38,024 bases of DNA from PFL42 sp964492235 (GCA_964492235.1 CAZBJQ010000009.1:1-38024); one strand, 5' to 3'; shown: positions 7,596 to 16,550, counted from the stretch's first letter. The notes: generated by a model from the letters alone, not told the origin. Numbers and translations are program-made.

Positions 7596-9482
7596 ATGCA
7601 TGTTGTAGCGACCGCAGGCCACGTGGATCACGGGAAGTCGGCGCTGGTGAAGGCGTTGACCGGCATTGACCCTGACCGCCTGCGCGAAGAGCAGGTGCGT
7701 CAGATGACAATCGACCTGGGCTTCGCCTGGGCGACGCTGCCGAACGGGGAGGCGATTGGGATCATCGACGTCCCCGGTCACGAGGACTTCATCGAAAACA
7801 TGCTCGCAGGGGTGGGCGGCATCGATGCCGTCGTTTTTGTGGTTGCGGCCGATGAGGGATTGATGCCGCAGTCGCGCGAGCACGCCGAGATCCTGGGATT
7901 GCTGCGCGTGTCGGCGGGCGTTGTCGCCCTGACAAAGGCCGATCTGGTAACGGATCAAGCATGGGTCGAGTTGGTGCAAGCCGATGTGTCAAGCCTGCTT
8001 GCCGAAGCCGGCCTGCCACCGTTCTCCCAGGTTGCGGTCTCGGCGGTCACGGGGGAGGGCCTCGAGGCGCTCACAGCCCAGCTGGCGCAAGCTTTGAAGA
8101 ACAGCCCGCCGCGTCAAGATCGGAACAGGCCGAGGCTGCCGGTGGACCGCGTTTTCACGATGGAGGGCTTTGGCACAGTCGTCACCGGGACGCTCACCGA
8201 CGGCAGCTTGCATGTTGGGGAGGAGATCGAGCTCGGGCCAAGCGGGCTGAGGGCCAGGATCCGTGGGCTGCAATCCCACAAGGAGAAGATCACTCTCGCC
8301 GATCCGGGACGAAGAGTTGCGGTTAACCTGGTGGGGTTGGAGGCGTCTGCGATTCAGCGGGGTGACGTCTTAATGACGCCCGGCGGGTACACCTCCACAA
8401 CCCGCCTCGATATCCGACTCCGGGTGCTGGCGTCGGAGGGCTCTGCAGTCCGGCACGGCGAGGCCGTCAAAGTCTTCCATGGGACGGCGCGGAGAATGGG
8501 GCGGCTGCGCCTGCTCGAATCGGATCGAATGGATGAAGGCGAGCAAGGCTGGGCACAACTCGAGCTCGAGACCCCGCTCGTGGCCGAGGCGCACGACCTG
8601 CTGGTGTTGCGCCGACCTTCCCCGTCGCGTACGGTGGCAGGAGGGGAGATCGCCGATGTCTCACCAGCTTGGCGCCACCGGCGGAGCGACCAGCGGGTGC
8701 TCGCCTCGCTCAGTCGGCTGCTTTCCAGTTCGGCAGTGGAGCGCTTGCTCGAGGCATCCGAACGGATGGGGCCGGTCACGGCGGAGCAGGTGGTAGTTGC
8801 GGCGGGTCTGGAGGACGGTGAAGCGCAGGCCAGCCTGTCTCGGCTGTTGGAGGATGGGAGGCTGCTTGCCGTGAGCCCACAGTCACCGGGTGGACAGTTG
8901 ATCGCCGCCCGCAGCTACATCGCTGCAAGACAGGACGTCTGCCATGTCTTGGCCGTATATCGTGAACGGAATCCTCTTCGGTTCGGCATGCCCAAGGAGG
9001 AGCTGCGAAACAAGTCCGGCCTGGAGGCAAGCACCTTCGCTGCGGTACTGCAGATCGCGGAACGAGAAGGAGTGGTAGAGCGCGAAGGAAGCCGGATCCG
9101 CCTCTTCGGTGACACTCCGCTGCCGAGCGCCGTTGAGCAGGCCCAGTTGCGGCAGTTCGAAGAGGCGGGGGCGGCCGCGCCTTACACTCCGATGTCGGTC
9201 AAACAAGCCCGGCTGATGCTTGGGCAAGACCTCTTCCAGTACGCAGTGGATAGCGGCAGGGTGATTCTCGTGTCGGCGGATGTCTTCTTCGAGGCGGCCA
9301 CGTACGAAGACATGGTCTCGCGGGTGCTGCAGCGGATCGGTCAGAATGCGGGAATCACGGTTGCCGAGGTGCGGGATCTCTTCGGCACGACGCGCAAGTA
9401 CGCGCTGGCGCTGATGGAACACCTCGATGCTATCGGCTTCACCGTCCGAGACGGGGACATCCGCCGGCGGAAGGACACATAA
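7596..9482 (+). CDS. selB: Selenocysteine-specific elongation factor SelB
   Basis: GTPase that carries selenocysteyl-tRNA to the ribosome at UGA codons with a SECIS element. In the 628-residue product the order is an EF-Tu-like GTPase with G1 GHVDHGKS (8-15), G3 DVPGHED (58-64) and G4 TKAD (113-116), two beta-barrel domains (VDRVFTMEGFGTVVTGTL begins the first), and a long C-terminal region of winged-helix repeats expected to bind SECIS RNA. Length and order are typical. The switch I region reads RQMTIDLGFA where SelB normally has RGMTIDLG, a Gly-to-Gln change. The start is supported by GGGAAG 9 nt upstream. selA, selC and selD are not in the window, and no selenoprotein was recognised here. 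Confidence 0.93.
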   Translation: MHVVATAGHVDHGKSALVKALTGIDPDRLREEQVRQMTIDLGFAWATLPNGEAIGIIDVPGHEDFIENMLAGVGGIDAVVFVVAADEGLMPQSREHAEILGLLRVSAGVVALTKADLVTDQAWVELVQADVSSLLAEAGLPPFSQVAVSAVTGEGLEALTAQLAQALKNSPPRQDRNRPRLPVDRVFTMEGFGTVVTGTLTDGSLHVGEEIELGPSGLRARIRGLQSHKEKITLADPGRRVAVNLVGLEASAIQRGDVLMTPGGYTSTTRLDIRLRVLASEGSAVRHGEAVKVFHGTARRMGRLRLLESDRMDEGEQGWAQLELETPLVAEAHDLLVLRRPSPSRTVAGGEIADVSPAWRHRRSDQRVLASLSRLLSSSAVERLLEASERMGPVTAEQVVVAAGLEDGEAQASLSRLLEDGRLLAVSPQSPGGQLIAARSYIAARQDVCHVLAVYRERNPLRFGMPKEELRNKSGLEASTFAAVLQIAEREGVVEREGSRIRLFGDTPLPSAVEQAQLRQFEEAGAAAPYTPMSVKQARLMLGQDLFQYAVDSGRVILVSADVFFEAATYEDMVSRVLQRIGQNAGITVAEVRDLFGTTRKYALALMEHLDAIGFTVRDGDIRRRKDT

Positions 9483-9486
9483 CAAC

Positions 9487-9520
9487 GACTGGCGCGTCAC
9501 AGCCTTCGGTGACGCCAGTC
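9487..9520. terminator. Bidirectional hairpin between selB and the convergent amidohydrolase gene
   Basis: Arms GACTGGC...GTCAC and GTGAC-GCCAGTC form a 12-bp stem with a 2-nt bulge and an 8-nt loop, placed between two converging genes and overlapping the last codons of the leftward one (ending at 9497). No clear U-tract follows on either strand, so termination strength is uncertain. Confidence 0.5.
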
Positions 9521-11083
9521 CCCTCCCACCATCACACCGACCGGCTGCAGCTCGCGCAGCTCATCCGGCGGAATGAGGAACGGATCCTCATCAAGAACGA
9601 CCAGGTCGGCCAGACTGCCTGGAAGGAGCACACCTTGGCGCCCGGCCATCCCGGCGGCCACGGCCGGGCCATACGTGTATGCCCGGAGGGCAGACTGCAG
9701 ATCAAGAGCCTGCTCAGGGTGCCACGGCGCTGCGTTCAGACTGTTGGGGATCCGGGTGACGGCCGCATGCAGTCCCCAGAACGGATTCGGATTCTCCACC
9801 GGCGCATCTGAACCGAAGGCAAGCGGCAGGCCGAGCGCATGCAACCGGCGCCAGGCATAGGCGTGGGCAGTCCGGGCGCCCCAATGACGGTCGGCCATGG
9901 CGCTGTCGGATGGGGCGTGAATCGGTTGCATCGAGGCGACGCAGGCGATGCCGGCCAGGCGCGCGAAGTCCTCCGGGTGCAGGAGCTGAAGGTGCTCGAT
10001 GCGATAGGGCAGCCTGGGGGCCCGGCCCCGCTGTTGGATTCGAAGGAACGCCTCGATGACATGGTGGTTGGCAAGGTCACCTATGGCGTGAACGGCCAGC
10101 CCCAGCCCGCCGGCTCGTGCCTTGAGCCCGATCTCGGTGATCGCTTCTACATCGAGAAGCAACTCTCCCCGGTTTCCAGGATCCGCGTCGTACTCCTCGA
10201 TCATGGCCGCCGTGCGCGGGCCGAGGGCGCCATCGGCGAAGAGCTTGACGTTCCCGATACGCAGCCAGTCATCGCCGAAGCCGCTGCGGAGGCCGAGATC
10301 CAGGGCGGGCTGAAGGGACTCTAACTGCAGGTGTTTCAGGACCCGCAGGCCCAACCTGCCTTCTTCCCGCAGCGTCTGGAGGGCGGTCAGGCAACGCGGA
10401 CCGTCGAAATCATGTATAGCCGTGATGCCATACTCCCACAACTTGCCCTGGGCGGCTGCCAGGCGCTCGACCAGCTCCGAAGGAGTAGGTGCGGGGAGGC
10501 AATCCTGGACGATGTGCGTGGCGGCCTCGAACAGCAGGCCGTCGAGCTGCCCCGTGGAATCCCGCCCCAGCCTTCCGGACGGGGGATCGGGGGATGTAGC
10601 CTGCAGATGCGCCGCCCGCAGGGCAGCAGTATTGGCCCAGGCGGCATGGAGCGACTTTGCAGTGAGGAAGACCGGGTGCTGGGGAACGGCTGCATCCAGC
10701 TCCTGCACCGTTCCGTAGCGCCCCCACGTGTTTTGGTTCCAGCCGTGGCCGAGGATCCATGTTCCCGGAGGAAGCTCGCCGGCGCGATCAGCGAGGCGAT
10801 CCAAGCAGGCCCGCAGCGTCGGCGTCTCGCAGTCGATGCGGATCAGGCTTTGCGCATACAGATCGAGATGGATGTGGGCGTCAACCAGGCCCGGAATTAC
10901 AGCCCGACCTCCGAGGTCAAGCGATTGTGTGTCGGGAGCTGCAAGCGGGAGGATCTCGTCGCTGGTTCCGATGTCGAGGATCGTCTCGCCGGAAATCGCC
11001 AGGGCCGAGGCGTCCGAGTGATCAGGCGCAAGCGAGTGAACTCGCGCGTTGTGCAGGATCGTGCTGGGCCGGATGTGCTTCAT
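9497..11083 (-). CDS. Amidohydrolase family 3 (YtcJ-like) metal-dependent hydrolase
   Basis: A 528-residue cytoplasmic hydrolase of the amidohydrolase superfamily. Metal-binding landmarks in order are GLVDAHIHLD (HxH at the end of strand 1), the ILGHGWNQNTWG stretch typical of the YtcJ/AmdA group, VKLFADGALGPRTAAM, LAVHAIGDLANH (His ligand), PYRIEHLQLL (His ligand) and the catalytic Asp in AFGSDAPVE. The C-terminus returns to the small beta-domain (LLPGSLADLVVLDEDPF). The natural substrate of this group is usually unknown. ATG 11083 is preferred because the protein then opens directly into ILHNARVHSL. An upstream start at 11182 would overlap glpC. It lies 49 bp after glpC on the same strand and may be read as its last gene, though a role in glycerol metabolism is not evident. 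Confidence 0.88.
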   Translation of the reverse strand: MKHIRPSTILHNARVHSLAPDHSDASALAISGETILDIGTSDEILPLAAPDTQSLDLGGRAVIPGLVDAHIHLDLYAQSLIRIDCETPTLRACLDRLADRAGELPPGTWILGHGWNQNTWGRYGTVQELDAAVPQHPVFLTAKSLHAAWANTAALRAAHLQATSPDPPSGRLGRDSTGQLDGLLFEAATHIVQDCLPAPTPSELVERLAAAQGKLWEYGITAIHDFDGPRCLTALQTLREEGRLGLRVLKHLQLESLQPALDLGLRSGFGDDWLRIGNVKLFADGALGPRTAAMIEEYDADPGNRGELLLDVEAITEIGLKARAGGLGLAVHAIGDLANHHVIEAFLRIQQRGRAPRLPYRIEHLQLLHPEDFARLAGIACVASMQPIHAPSDSAMADRHWGARTAHAYAWRRLHALGLPLAFGSDAPVENPNPFWGLHAAVTRIPNSLNAAPWHPEQALDLQSALRAYTYGPAVAAGMAGRQGVLLPGSLADLVVLDEDPFLIPPDELRELQPVGVMVGGDWRHRRL

Positions 11084-11132
11084 GACATCGCCAATCCTCG
11101 AGCCGAGGCGGCCGCTTGCAGACGAGCGGCCG

Positions 11133-12374
11133 TCATGCCTGGGGGAGATCGGAAATCCCCAACGAGGCTGCCAGCACCTCAATCGGGTGAAGCAGCCTCA
11201 GGCCCGACAGGCCGGCCAGCCACCATCTGCAGGTCTCGGAATCGCACAGCACGAAATCTGGTTGGGCGCGCTGGATCTGCTGCAATAAGGGTTGTGCCAC
11301 ACGTCTGGCAACAGCGTATTTCTCGGACTTGAGGCCGTAGGTCCCAGCGACCCCGCAGCACTCGGACTGGGAAAGAACAACTTCGAAGGCTGGGATTTGC
11401 CGTAGGATCCGCAACGCCGGAGTGCCTAGGGCGTGGCTCTTGAGCTGGCACGGTGGATGGTAGAGGGCCCTGGAGGCCACCGGCAGTAGCTCGCGCCAGC
11501 GAAGCAGGTCCGGCCGGACATAGACCAGGTACTCGAAGATGTCGTACGTGCCGGCGGCCAGATCGTCGAACTGGCTGCCGTGCATGCCCAGGATGGCGCG
11601 GTACTCGTGTTTGAGAGCGAGGGTGCATGATGTGGACGTGCCGACGATCGGAATCCCGGCTCGGGCGAAGGGCGCCAGCCATCGAGCGTTGGCTGAGGCC
11701 TGTCTGCGCGCGGCGTGGAACAGCCCATTGGACTGCAGGGGCAATCCGCAGCATGTCTGCGGAGGGACGACCGCGTGTAGGCCCAAGCACTCAAGCACGC
11801 GCAGGGCGAGCAAGCCGAGGTCGGTCTCGTAGTAGTTGGCACTGCACCCGTGGAAGTAGGCAATGGTCTCAGCCGGATCGGTGCTGAGATCGCCGGGCGA
11901 ACGCACGCGCCGGCGCGCTGCCCGGTGGCGCAGTGTTCGGAGGCGGAAGGCAGGCATCGGGGCTTCGGGGTGAATCAGGAGCAGCCATCCAAGGATTCGG
12001 CGAAACCAATGCCGAGCAAGGACGGGATTGACCAACGCCGAGAAGGGGCCGGCGAGGGCGCCCAGCAGATGGGGTCGCGAGATGAATTGGTCGCGCAGAG
12101 GGGTACCGGTTGCCTGGACGAGGCGCGCCTTGGCGACAGTGTTCATCTCGGCAACCTGCACACCGTGGGGGCAGACGCGCGAGCATGTTCCGCATCCGGA
12201 GCACCACGTGACGGACGAATCCGGAGGGGCAAGGCGCGGATGACGAAAGCGTTCGGCCTGCGGACCCACCGCCTTCGGGCCAGGAAACAGGTCTGTGGCC
12301 GCGGCCACAGGACACGCCGCCGTGCAGATGTTGCACTTCAGACAAAGGTCGGCGCTCAGGCCCGCCGGGTTCAT
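11133..12374 (-). CDS. glpC: Anaerobic glycerol-3-phosphate dehydrogenase subunit C
   Basis: Iron-sulfur, membrane-associated subunit that passes electrons from GlpAB to the quinone pool. The 413-residue product has two ferredoxin-type 4Fe-4S motifs near the N-terminus (Cys11/14/17/21 in CLKCNICTAACP; Cys58/61/64/68 in CSGCGTCSRVCP). These are followed by two CCG domains of the heterodisulfide-reductase type (QTCCGLPLQS and SECCGVAGTYG). The start is fixed by an ATGA overlap with the glpB stop. A longer frame to 12431 would run into glpB. Gene order A-B-C matches the classical operon. There is no haem-bearing membrane subunit; like other GlpC it presumably binds the membrane peripherally. Confidence 0.92.
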   Translation of the reverse strand: MNPAGLSADLCLKCNICTAACPVAAATDLFPGPKAVGPQAERFRHPRLAPPDSSVTWCSGCGTCSRVCPHGVQVAEMNTVAKARLVQATGTPLRDQFISRPHLLGALAGPFSALVNPVLARHWFRRILGWLLLIHPEAPMPAFRLRTLRHRAARRRVRSPGDLSTDPAETIAYFHGCSANYYETDLGLLALRVLECLGLHAVVPPQTCCGLPLQSNGLFHAARRQASANARWLAPFARAGIPIVGTSTSCTLALKHEYRAILGMHGSQFDDLAAGTYDIFEYLVYVRPDLLRWRELLPVASRALYHPPCQLKSHALGTPALRILRQIPAFEVVLSQSECCGVAGTYGLKSEKYAVARRVAQPLLQQIQRAQPDFVLCDSETCRWWLAGLSGLRLLHPIEVLAASLGISDLPQA

Positions 12375-13594
12375 CCCAGGATGACCTCGACTGCTTTGTG
12401 GGCTGTGGCCAGGTCGATGCCCTGGCGGCAACCACCGAGCGTTCGGTCAGGCCCGGCAATCAAGCCTCCGGCGGCGTACAGGTTGGCCACGACGGGTTCG
12501 CCGTCCGCTCCCAGGGGCTGCATCCGAGCGTTGACACGAACCCCAAAGCCGGCATAGGGCTGCGAATCGCCGGGTCTTGCCGTCAGCCAGGCCTCCCGTC
12601 CCGGAGTATGGGTCACGGGCAGGTCGAACACGGCCTCCTGAACTTGGCCGTCCGGAAGTGAGACCAGCCCGCCGTGAAGGACGCCCCCGGTCGCGAGCAG
12701 CGTGTTCGTCCCGTGGAAGACACGCTGGGCGCCGTGGGCATCTGCCACAACCCCTACCGCGCGCGGGGTGTCCCGCCCGTCGACGCGGCCGATGGCACTC
12801 GGCCCCTCGACGTACGTCACACCACTCCTAAGGGCGTGTTCTCTCAGTGCCATCTCCAACCGGATCCCGGGGACGGAGGGCGGGAGCGTGGGAATCTCGA
12901 ACACAGCGAGGCCGAGGGCCTCCTCAAGCTGCGCCACGACTTGACCAGGATGAGTGAGCCCGAGGATCGCGGGGAGGCCGAGGGTCTTGATTCCGGACAG
13001 GTGGGGCCGCCACAGACGCGCCAGGTCGGGGATAACGGAAGTGGCATCGAGCCAGGCGGCGAGATCTGTGGCGTAGGCGTCGCGACGCTCGTGGTTCGTC
13101 GGCATGGGGAGCATGCGAGGCGGAGCGATCTCGATGCCTTGCGACCGCAGTCCGCGCCTGGTCAGGGCGGGATCGAAATCGCGGAAGCCGATGACGCCGG
13201 CGATCGCAGTCCGCAGCGTGAAGGTGTCGAGTGTCACGACGGATGACGCCGGCGCCAGCTGGGTGGGTCGAAGGGCGCCGAGGGGGGTCAGTGTCGTCAG
13301 CTGGGTGTCCGGGGCCCCGACGTACTCCAAATCGGACTCCCCAGCGATGGCGAGCAGAACGTGCGCCGCTCGTTGGAGCGCCTGCCGGCCCGCCAGGGCG
13401 TAAGGGTTCGTGTGGTCGTCAGCGCCTGCCGGATCGAGGTCCGTCGCTCGCGGCCAGACGTCGATGCAGCCGTGGCTGAACGACAGCCCGCCCCGTCCCC
13501 GGCTGACGAGAATAACGTCGGCGCCGCGGGAGGCGGCAAGGGCGGAGGCGTACAGCCCGGTCAACCCGGCGCCGACGACAATCAGATCAGCCAT
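12371..13594 (-). CDS. glpB: Anaerobic glycerol-3-phosphate dehydrogenase subunit B
   Basis: Flavoprotein subunit of the GlpABC complex that oxidises glycerol-3-phosphate to dihydroxyacetone phosphate. The 407-residue product begins with a dinucleotide-binding fold (LIVVGAGLTGLYASALAASRGADVILVSRG) followed by the GlpB-like SFSHGCIDVWP segment. It ends in a second FAD-contact block, NLYAAGGLIAGPDRTLGGCRQGIDLATA. The length is close to E. coli GlpB. Its start lies 8 bp inside the glpA 3' end and its stop overlaps the glpC start, consistent with coupled translation of the complex. Confidence 0.9.
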   Translation of the reverse strand: MADLIVVGAGLTGLYASALAASRGADVILVSRGRGGLSFSHGCIDVWPRATDLDPAGADDHTNPYALAGRQALQRAAHVLLAIAGESDLEYVGAPDTQLTTLTPLGALRPTQLAPASSVVTLDTFTLRTAIAGVIGFRDFDPALTRRGLRSQGIEIAPPRMLPMPTNHERRDAYATDLAAWLDATSVIPDLARLWRPHLSGIKTLGLPAILGLTHPGQVVAQLEEALGLAVFEIPTLPPSVPGIRLEMALREHALRSGVTYVEGPSAIGRVDGRDTPRAVGVVADAHGAQRVFHGTNTLLATGGVLHGGLVSLPDGQVQEAVFDLPVTHTPGREAWLTARPGDSQPYAGFGVRVNARMQPLGADGEPVVANLYAAGGLIAGPDRTLGGCRQGIDLATAHKAVEVILG

Positions 13595-15155
13595 CGGGAT
13601 CCGGCTCCGGCTGAGATACGCCTAGCAGTTCGAAAGCAATGCGCCGGTCGAGCTCGATCTGGCGGAGGGTCTGCCCCCAGGCCAGCGGCCGGAGTCCGCG
13701 CCATCGCTCCTGTAAGAAGCTGGCGAGGCCGCCATCGGGGCTCACTTCCGGGCGAAGAGCGGCCAGCCGTCCGGCGGCCCGATAGGCGCAGAATGCGGCC
13801 TGGCACGGGCCCATGCCGAGACGGGTGTCTCGCCGCAAGTCGTCAAGCTCGGGGTCCTCGGCCGCAGCGATGGCGAGGTCCAGGGCTTCGCGGGTGACAA
13901 GCTCGCATTCGCAGAGGATGCCAGGGGCGAAGGACGCCGGAGCTTTGTGCTCCAGCTCGCGCAGCCGTCGAGGCAAGGTATGCAGGTGCCGTCCCTGCGG
14001 CGGGTCGAGCGGCGTGGCGGCAGTTGTGCAAGGGGTGAGGTTGCCGAGCCGGGCAGCCGCGATGTCAACAGCTTCCTGTGCCATCAGGCGGTAGGTAGTG
14101 AGCTTGCCGCCGAAGACGCTGATCAGACCGTCAGGCTCTCCCTGGCGACCGTGATCGATGATGGAGTGTGCGCGGGGAAGGGAGCGCGTCGGATCGTTGG
14201 CAGGGCTGGGAGGTCGATACAAGGGACGAATCCCCGCCCAGGCGCGCAGAGGCCGCATGAAAGCCACGCTCGGCACGAGGACCTGGGCCTCAGCCAGGAG
14301 CAGGTCGATCTCCCGAGGGGCGATCGAAAGGTCATCCGGCAGCTTGACCGGCTCGTCGGTCGTGCCAAGCACAGCCACCGTCCCCACGGGCACGATGATG
14401 TCGCCGTCGGCAGGTGGCTTGCAGCGATTGAGGACTGTGTGCACGAAGCGGGAGGCCATGGCGACCATGGTTCCCTTGCCGAGGCCGATGGGGATCTGAA
14501 GGCCTGCGCTCGCCGCCAGTACCCCTGCCCACGGGCCAGCGGCGTTGATGACAACCTCGGAGTGGATCGTGGTGTCATCTGGCGTTGAGCGCTGCCGGAC
14601 GACGGCGCCGATGACGCGTCCTCGGTCAACCAGCAAGCGTTGAGCGGCATGCCGTAGCAGGACCTGACCCCCGAGGGCGCGGATGTTGTGAGCCAGAAGG
14701 TGAAGCAGGTCGAAGGAATCGAGGCTCGCATCCGCAACACGGAAGGCTCGCTGCAGGTTGGGCGTCAGGGCCGGTTCGAGGCGCAGCGCATTGGCGGGGG
14801 ATATCTCCTCGGCCGGAACCTTGGCCGCAACGCAGGCTGCGAACCAGGCATCGGCGAAATTGTCCGGATCTGTGGTCGTCGTCAGAAACAATCCGCCGGT
14901 GTCTTCGATGGTCGACGGGGCAATTCGGCGAAGGGTGGTGTTCTCGCCAGCGCAGTCCTGGGCGGAAGCCGGGTCGCTGACGACATAGCGTCCGCCGGAA
15001 TGCAGCAGGCCATGGTAGCGCCCGGAGGTGCCCTGGCCAAGATCGTCTTTCTCGACGAGGATGACCTTCAACCCGCGCAGGGCGGCGTCGAAGGCAACAC
15101 CCAGGCCTGTGGCTCCGCCTCCGATGACGAGCACGTCGCTGGAAATGGAGGACAT
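13587..15155 (-). CDS. glpA: Anaerobic glycerol-3-phosphate dehydrogenase subunit A
   Basis: Catalytic FAD subunit, 522 residues. It opens with DVLVIGGGATGLGVAFDAALRG (FAD fold) and GTSGRYHGLLHSGGRYVV, follows E. coli GlpA closely through GGLFLTTTTD, VINAAGPWAG, IIVPVGTVAVLGTTDEP and GGKLTTYRLMAQEAVD, and ends with the BFD-like 2Fe-2S region: CECE, then GMGPCQAAFCAYRAAG. I place the start at ATG 15155, where homology begins. An alternative GTG at 15242 forms a GTGA overlap with the end of the upstream aquaporin remnant and would add 29 residues unlike known GlpA. GlpA feeds dihydroxyacetone phosphate to glycolysis and electrons through GlpB/GlpC to quinone. No glycerol kinase lies in the window, so substrate must come from lipid turnover or a kinase elsewhere. 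Confidence 0.94.
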   Translation of the reverse strand: MSSISSDVLVIGGGATGLGVAFDAALRGLKVILVEKDDLGQGTSGRYHGLLHSGGRYVVSDPASAQDCAGENTTLRRIAPSTIEDTGGLFLTTTTDPDNFADAWFAACVAAKVPAEEISPANALRLEPALTPNLQRAFRVADASLDSFDLLHLLAHNIRALGGQVLLRHAAQRLLVDRGRVIGAVVRQRSTPDDTTIHSEVVINAAGPWAGVLAASAGLQIPIGLGKGTMVAMASRFVHTVLNRCKPPADGDIIVPVGTVAVLGTTDEPVKLPDDLSIAPREIDLLLAEAQVLVPSVAFMRPLRAWAGIRPLYRPPSPANDPTRSLPRAHSIIDHGRQGEPDGLISVFGGKLTTYRLMAQEAVDIAAARLGNLTPCTTAATPLDPPQGRHLHTLPRRLRELEHKAPASFAPGILCECELVTREALDLAIAAAEDPELDDLRRDTRLGMGPCQAAFCAYRAAGRLAALRPEVSPDGGLASFLQERWRGLRPLAWGQTLRQIELDRRIAFELLGVSQPEPDPDG

Positions 15156-15238
15156 CTTGGTCTCGGCAGCCGCTCCTGCTCTGTTGATGCTCCGATAGTG
15201 CTCGGCGGGATCCTGAATCCCTGTCGATCGAAGCGGTG

Positions 15239-15665
15239 TCACGCCTTGAGAAACAGGCGGTCGTAAAGTAGGGCCGCGACGATGCCGCCCAAACCGGGGC
15301 CGACGAGGTAGATCCAGAAAGCGTTCAAGTCTATCATCACAAGCACCGGGCCAAACGATCGGGCAGGGTTCATCGAAGCGCCGGTCAGGAAGCCGCTAAT
15401 TAAGATGTGCCTGGAGAGCACGAATTCGATGGCGGGGGCGACGCCGACGAACGGGGCGGCCCAAGTGCCGACGGCTTGCAGCCAGGGAATCCGAGGCGTG
15501 ACGGCGAGGCCGAGGGTGAGGGCGGGGTTGACGCACGCCCCGGAGATTGCTCCCCAGGTGAAAACGCTCGCCATCAATGCGACGCCGCGGGCAACCGCCA
15601 CCCCGACGATGCCGATGTCTGAAGACGCAGCGGCAGCCCATCGGGCGGCGGTCTGCTTTCGTCAT
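15239..15665 (-). pseudogene. Decayed aquaporin/glycerol facilitator (glpF/aqpZ-like)
   Basis: An MIP-family channel remnant upstream of glpA. Both pore loops survive: SGACVNPALTLGLAV (first NPA) and TGASMNPARSFGP (second NPA), followed by the last helix to a stop at 15239. Homology begins in the second helix (GIVGVAVARGVALMAS). Upstream in that frame a stop occurs at about residue 19, so helix 1 is missing; the nearby ATG 15665 is in another frame. Only about 50 residues separate the NPA motifs, roughly half the usual distance, so most of helices 4-5 is deleted. The longest ATG frame is 120 residues against about 230-280 for working channels. Alternatively it could be an unusual mini-channel, but two losses plus a frame change favour decay. 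It sits where glpF commonly stands in glycerol operons. Confidence 0.65.
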
Positions 15666-15915
15666 CCTGACAGGCTGCCCGCCTCCTCAGTTCCGTATGC
15701 CCCTTCCATCGCCACGCTGCCCGGTCAGGGTGGTCAGGCGCAGGGTTGTCAGCACACCGCCGAAGGGAAAGCCCGGGCTCGAATCCCCAGCGGAGCGAGC
15801 TTCTCGCAGCAACGAACACGCCAGGCGGGCGAACGACGACTCTCAATTGCCACGCCATCTCCCGGTCACCGCAGATGCCGCGACTCCACCTCCGGTGGCC
15901 CCTCTCCAGCCTGCC

Positions 15916-15943
15916 TTGACACCACTCCAGGCTGATCTATAAT
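15916..15943 (+). promoter_or_regulatory. Consensus sigma-70 promoter of perR
   Basis: A perfect -35 TTGACA (15916-15921), 16-bp spacer and perfect -10 TATAAT (15938-15943) stand 45 bp before the perR ATG. This is the strongest promoter in the window. Confidence 0.85.
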
Positions 15944-15951
15944 GACTACAA
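15937..15951. promoter_or_regulatory. PerR-box-like operator overlapping the perR -10
   Basis: CTATAATGACTACAA matches the PerR consensus TTATAATNATTATAA at 11 of 14 specified positions and covers the -10, where a bound repressor would block RNA polymerase. A further short palindrome, TACAATGTA (15947-15955), follows, with TTACATGTTAA at 15963-15973. Autoregulation by the downstream PerR is inferred. Confidence 0.6.
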
Positions 15952-15988
15952 TGTACTACTGCTTACATGTTAACTCGGGAACGTGAGC

Positions 15989-16411
15989 ATGCATGCTGTC
16001 GATGAGGTCCTCCAGAAGCTGCGCCAACGTGGGCTGAAGGTGACGCCTCAGCGCCGGGCGATCGTCGAGCGGCTGGCCGCGGATCACGGGCATCCGGACG
16101 CCGACGACGTGTACCGGCAGGTGGCCTCGTCAATGCCGGAGCTCTCGCGCACGACGGTCTACAACACGCTGCGCGAGCTGATCGACCTTGGCGAGCTAAT
16201 TCCGGTTGAGGACTCGGGGCAGGGCGGTGCGCGCTACGACACGAACTCCAAGCGTCACCACCACCTGCTGTGCATGCGCTGCCGGCGCCTAACCGACATC
16301 GAAAGGGAATTCGACGGACTCAGGCTTCCGCCGGGGGAGCGCGCCGGGTACCGCATCGTCAGCAGCCAGGTCACCTTCTACGGGTACTGCCCGGAATGCC
16401 AGGGCTCATGA
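15989..16411 (+). CDS. perR: Peroxide-responsive Fur-family repressor PerR
   Basis: A 140-residue metalloregulator of the Fur family that represses oxidative-stress and iron genes until oxidised by peroxide. The N-terminal winged helix includes VTPQRRAIVERL and LSRTTVYNTLREL. All five regulatory metal ligands of B. subtilis PerR line up one residue earlier or nearby: His35 (GHPDADD), Asp84 (ARYD), His90 and His92 (KRHHHLLC), Asp103 (LTDIE). The structural zinc site is present as Cys95/98 and Cys134/137. The Asp84 position argues for PerR rather than Fur. ATG 15989 has GGGA about 8 nt upstream; a GTG at 15983 is in frame and slightly too close to that site. It is followed by a Dps-like ferritin, a classic PerR target. 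Confidence 0.85.
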   Translation: MHAVDEVLQKLRQRGLKVTPQRRAIVERLAADHGHPDADDVYRQVASSMPELSRTTVYNTLRELIDLGELIPVEDSGQGGARYDTNSKRHHHLLCMRCRRLTDIEREFDGLRLPPGERAGYRIVSSQVTFYGYCPECQGS

Positions 16412-16550
16412 CGCTTCGGCCACGCGCGGGCTGATGGCCAGGGACAGTCGGGCCCGCGATCACGGGAGGGAGGTCTATGGGGGTATGCAGAGTGTGACCG
16501 CCGCATGTGTCTGAACCACCACCCCTACGGCAATAGGAAGGATGGAGATT

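Noticed and set aside
10331..11332. 333-codon plus-strand frame opposite the amidohydrolase and glpC
   Set aside because: Antisense of genes with firm motifs; no recognisable product.
15156..15242. GTG start for glpA at 15242
   Set aside because: It gives a neat GTGA overlap with the aquaporin remnant, but the 29 added residues do not resemble known GlpA and ATG 15155 fits the family start.
15574..15858. Missing N-terminus of the aquaporin in another frame upstream
   Set aside because: The three minus-strand frames over 15660-15900 contain no hydrophobic first helix resembling MIP channels, so a simple frameshift does not restore the gene.
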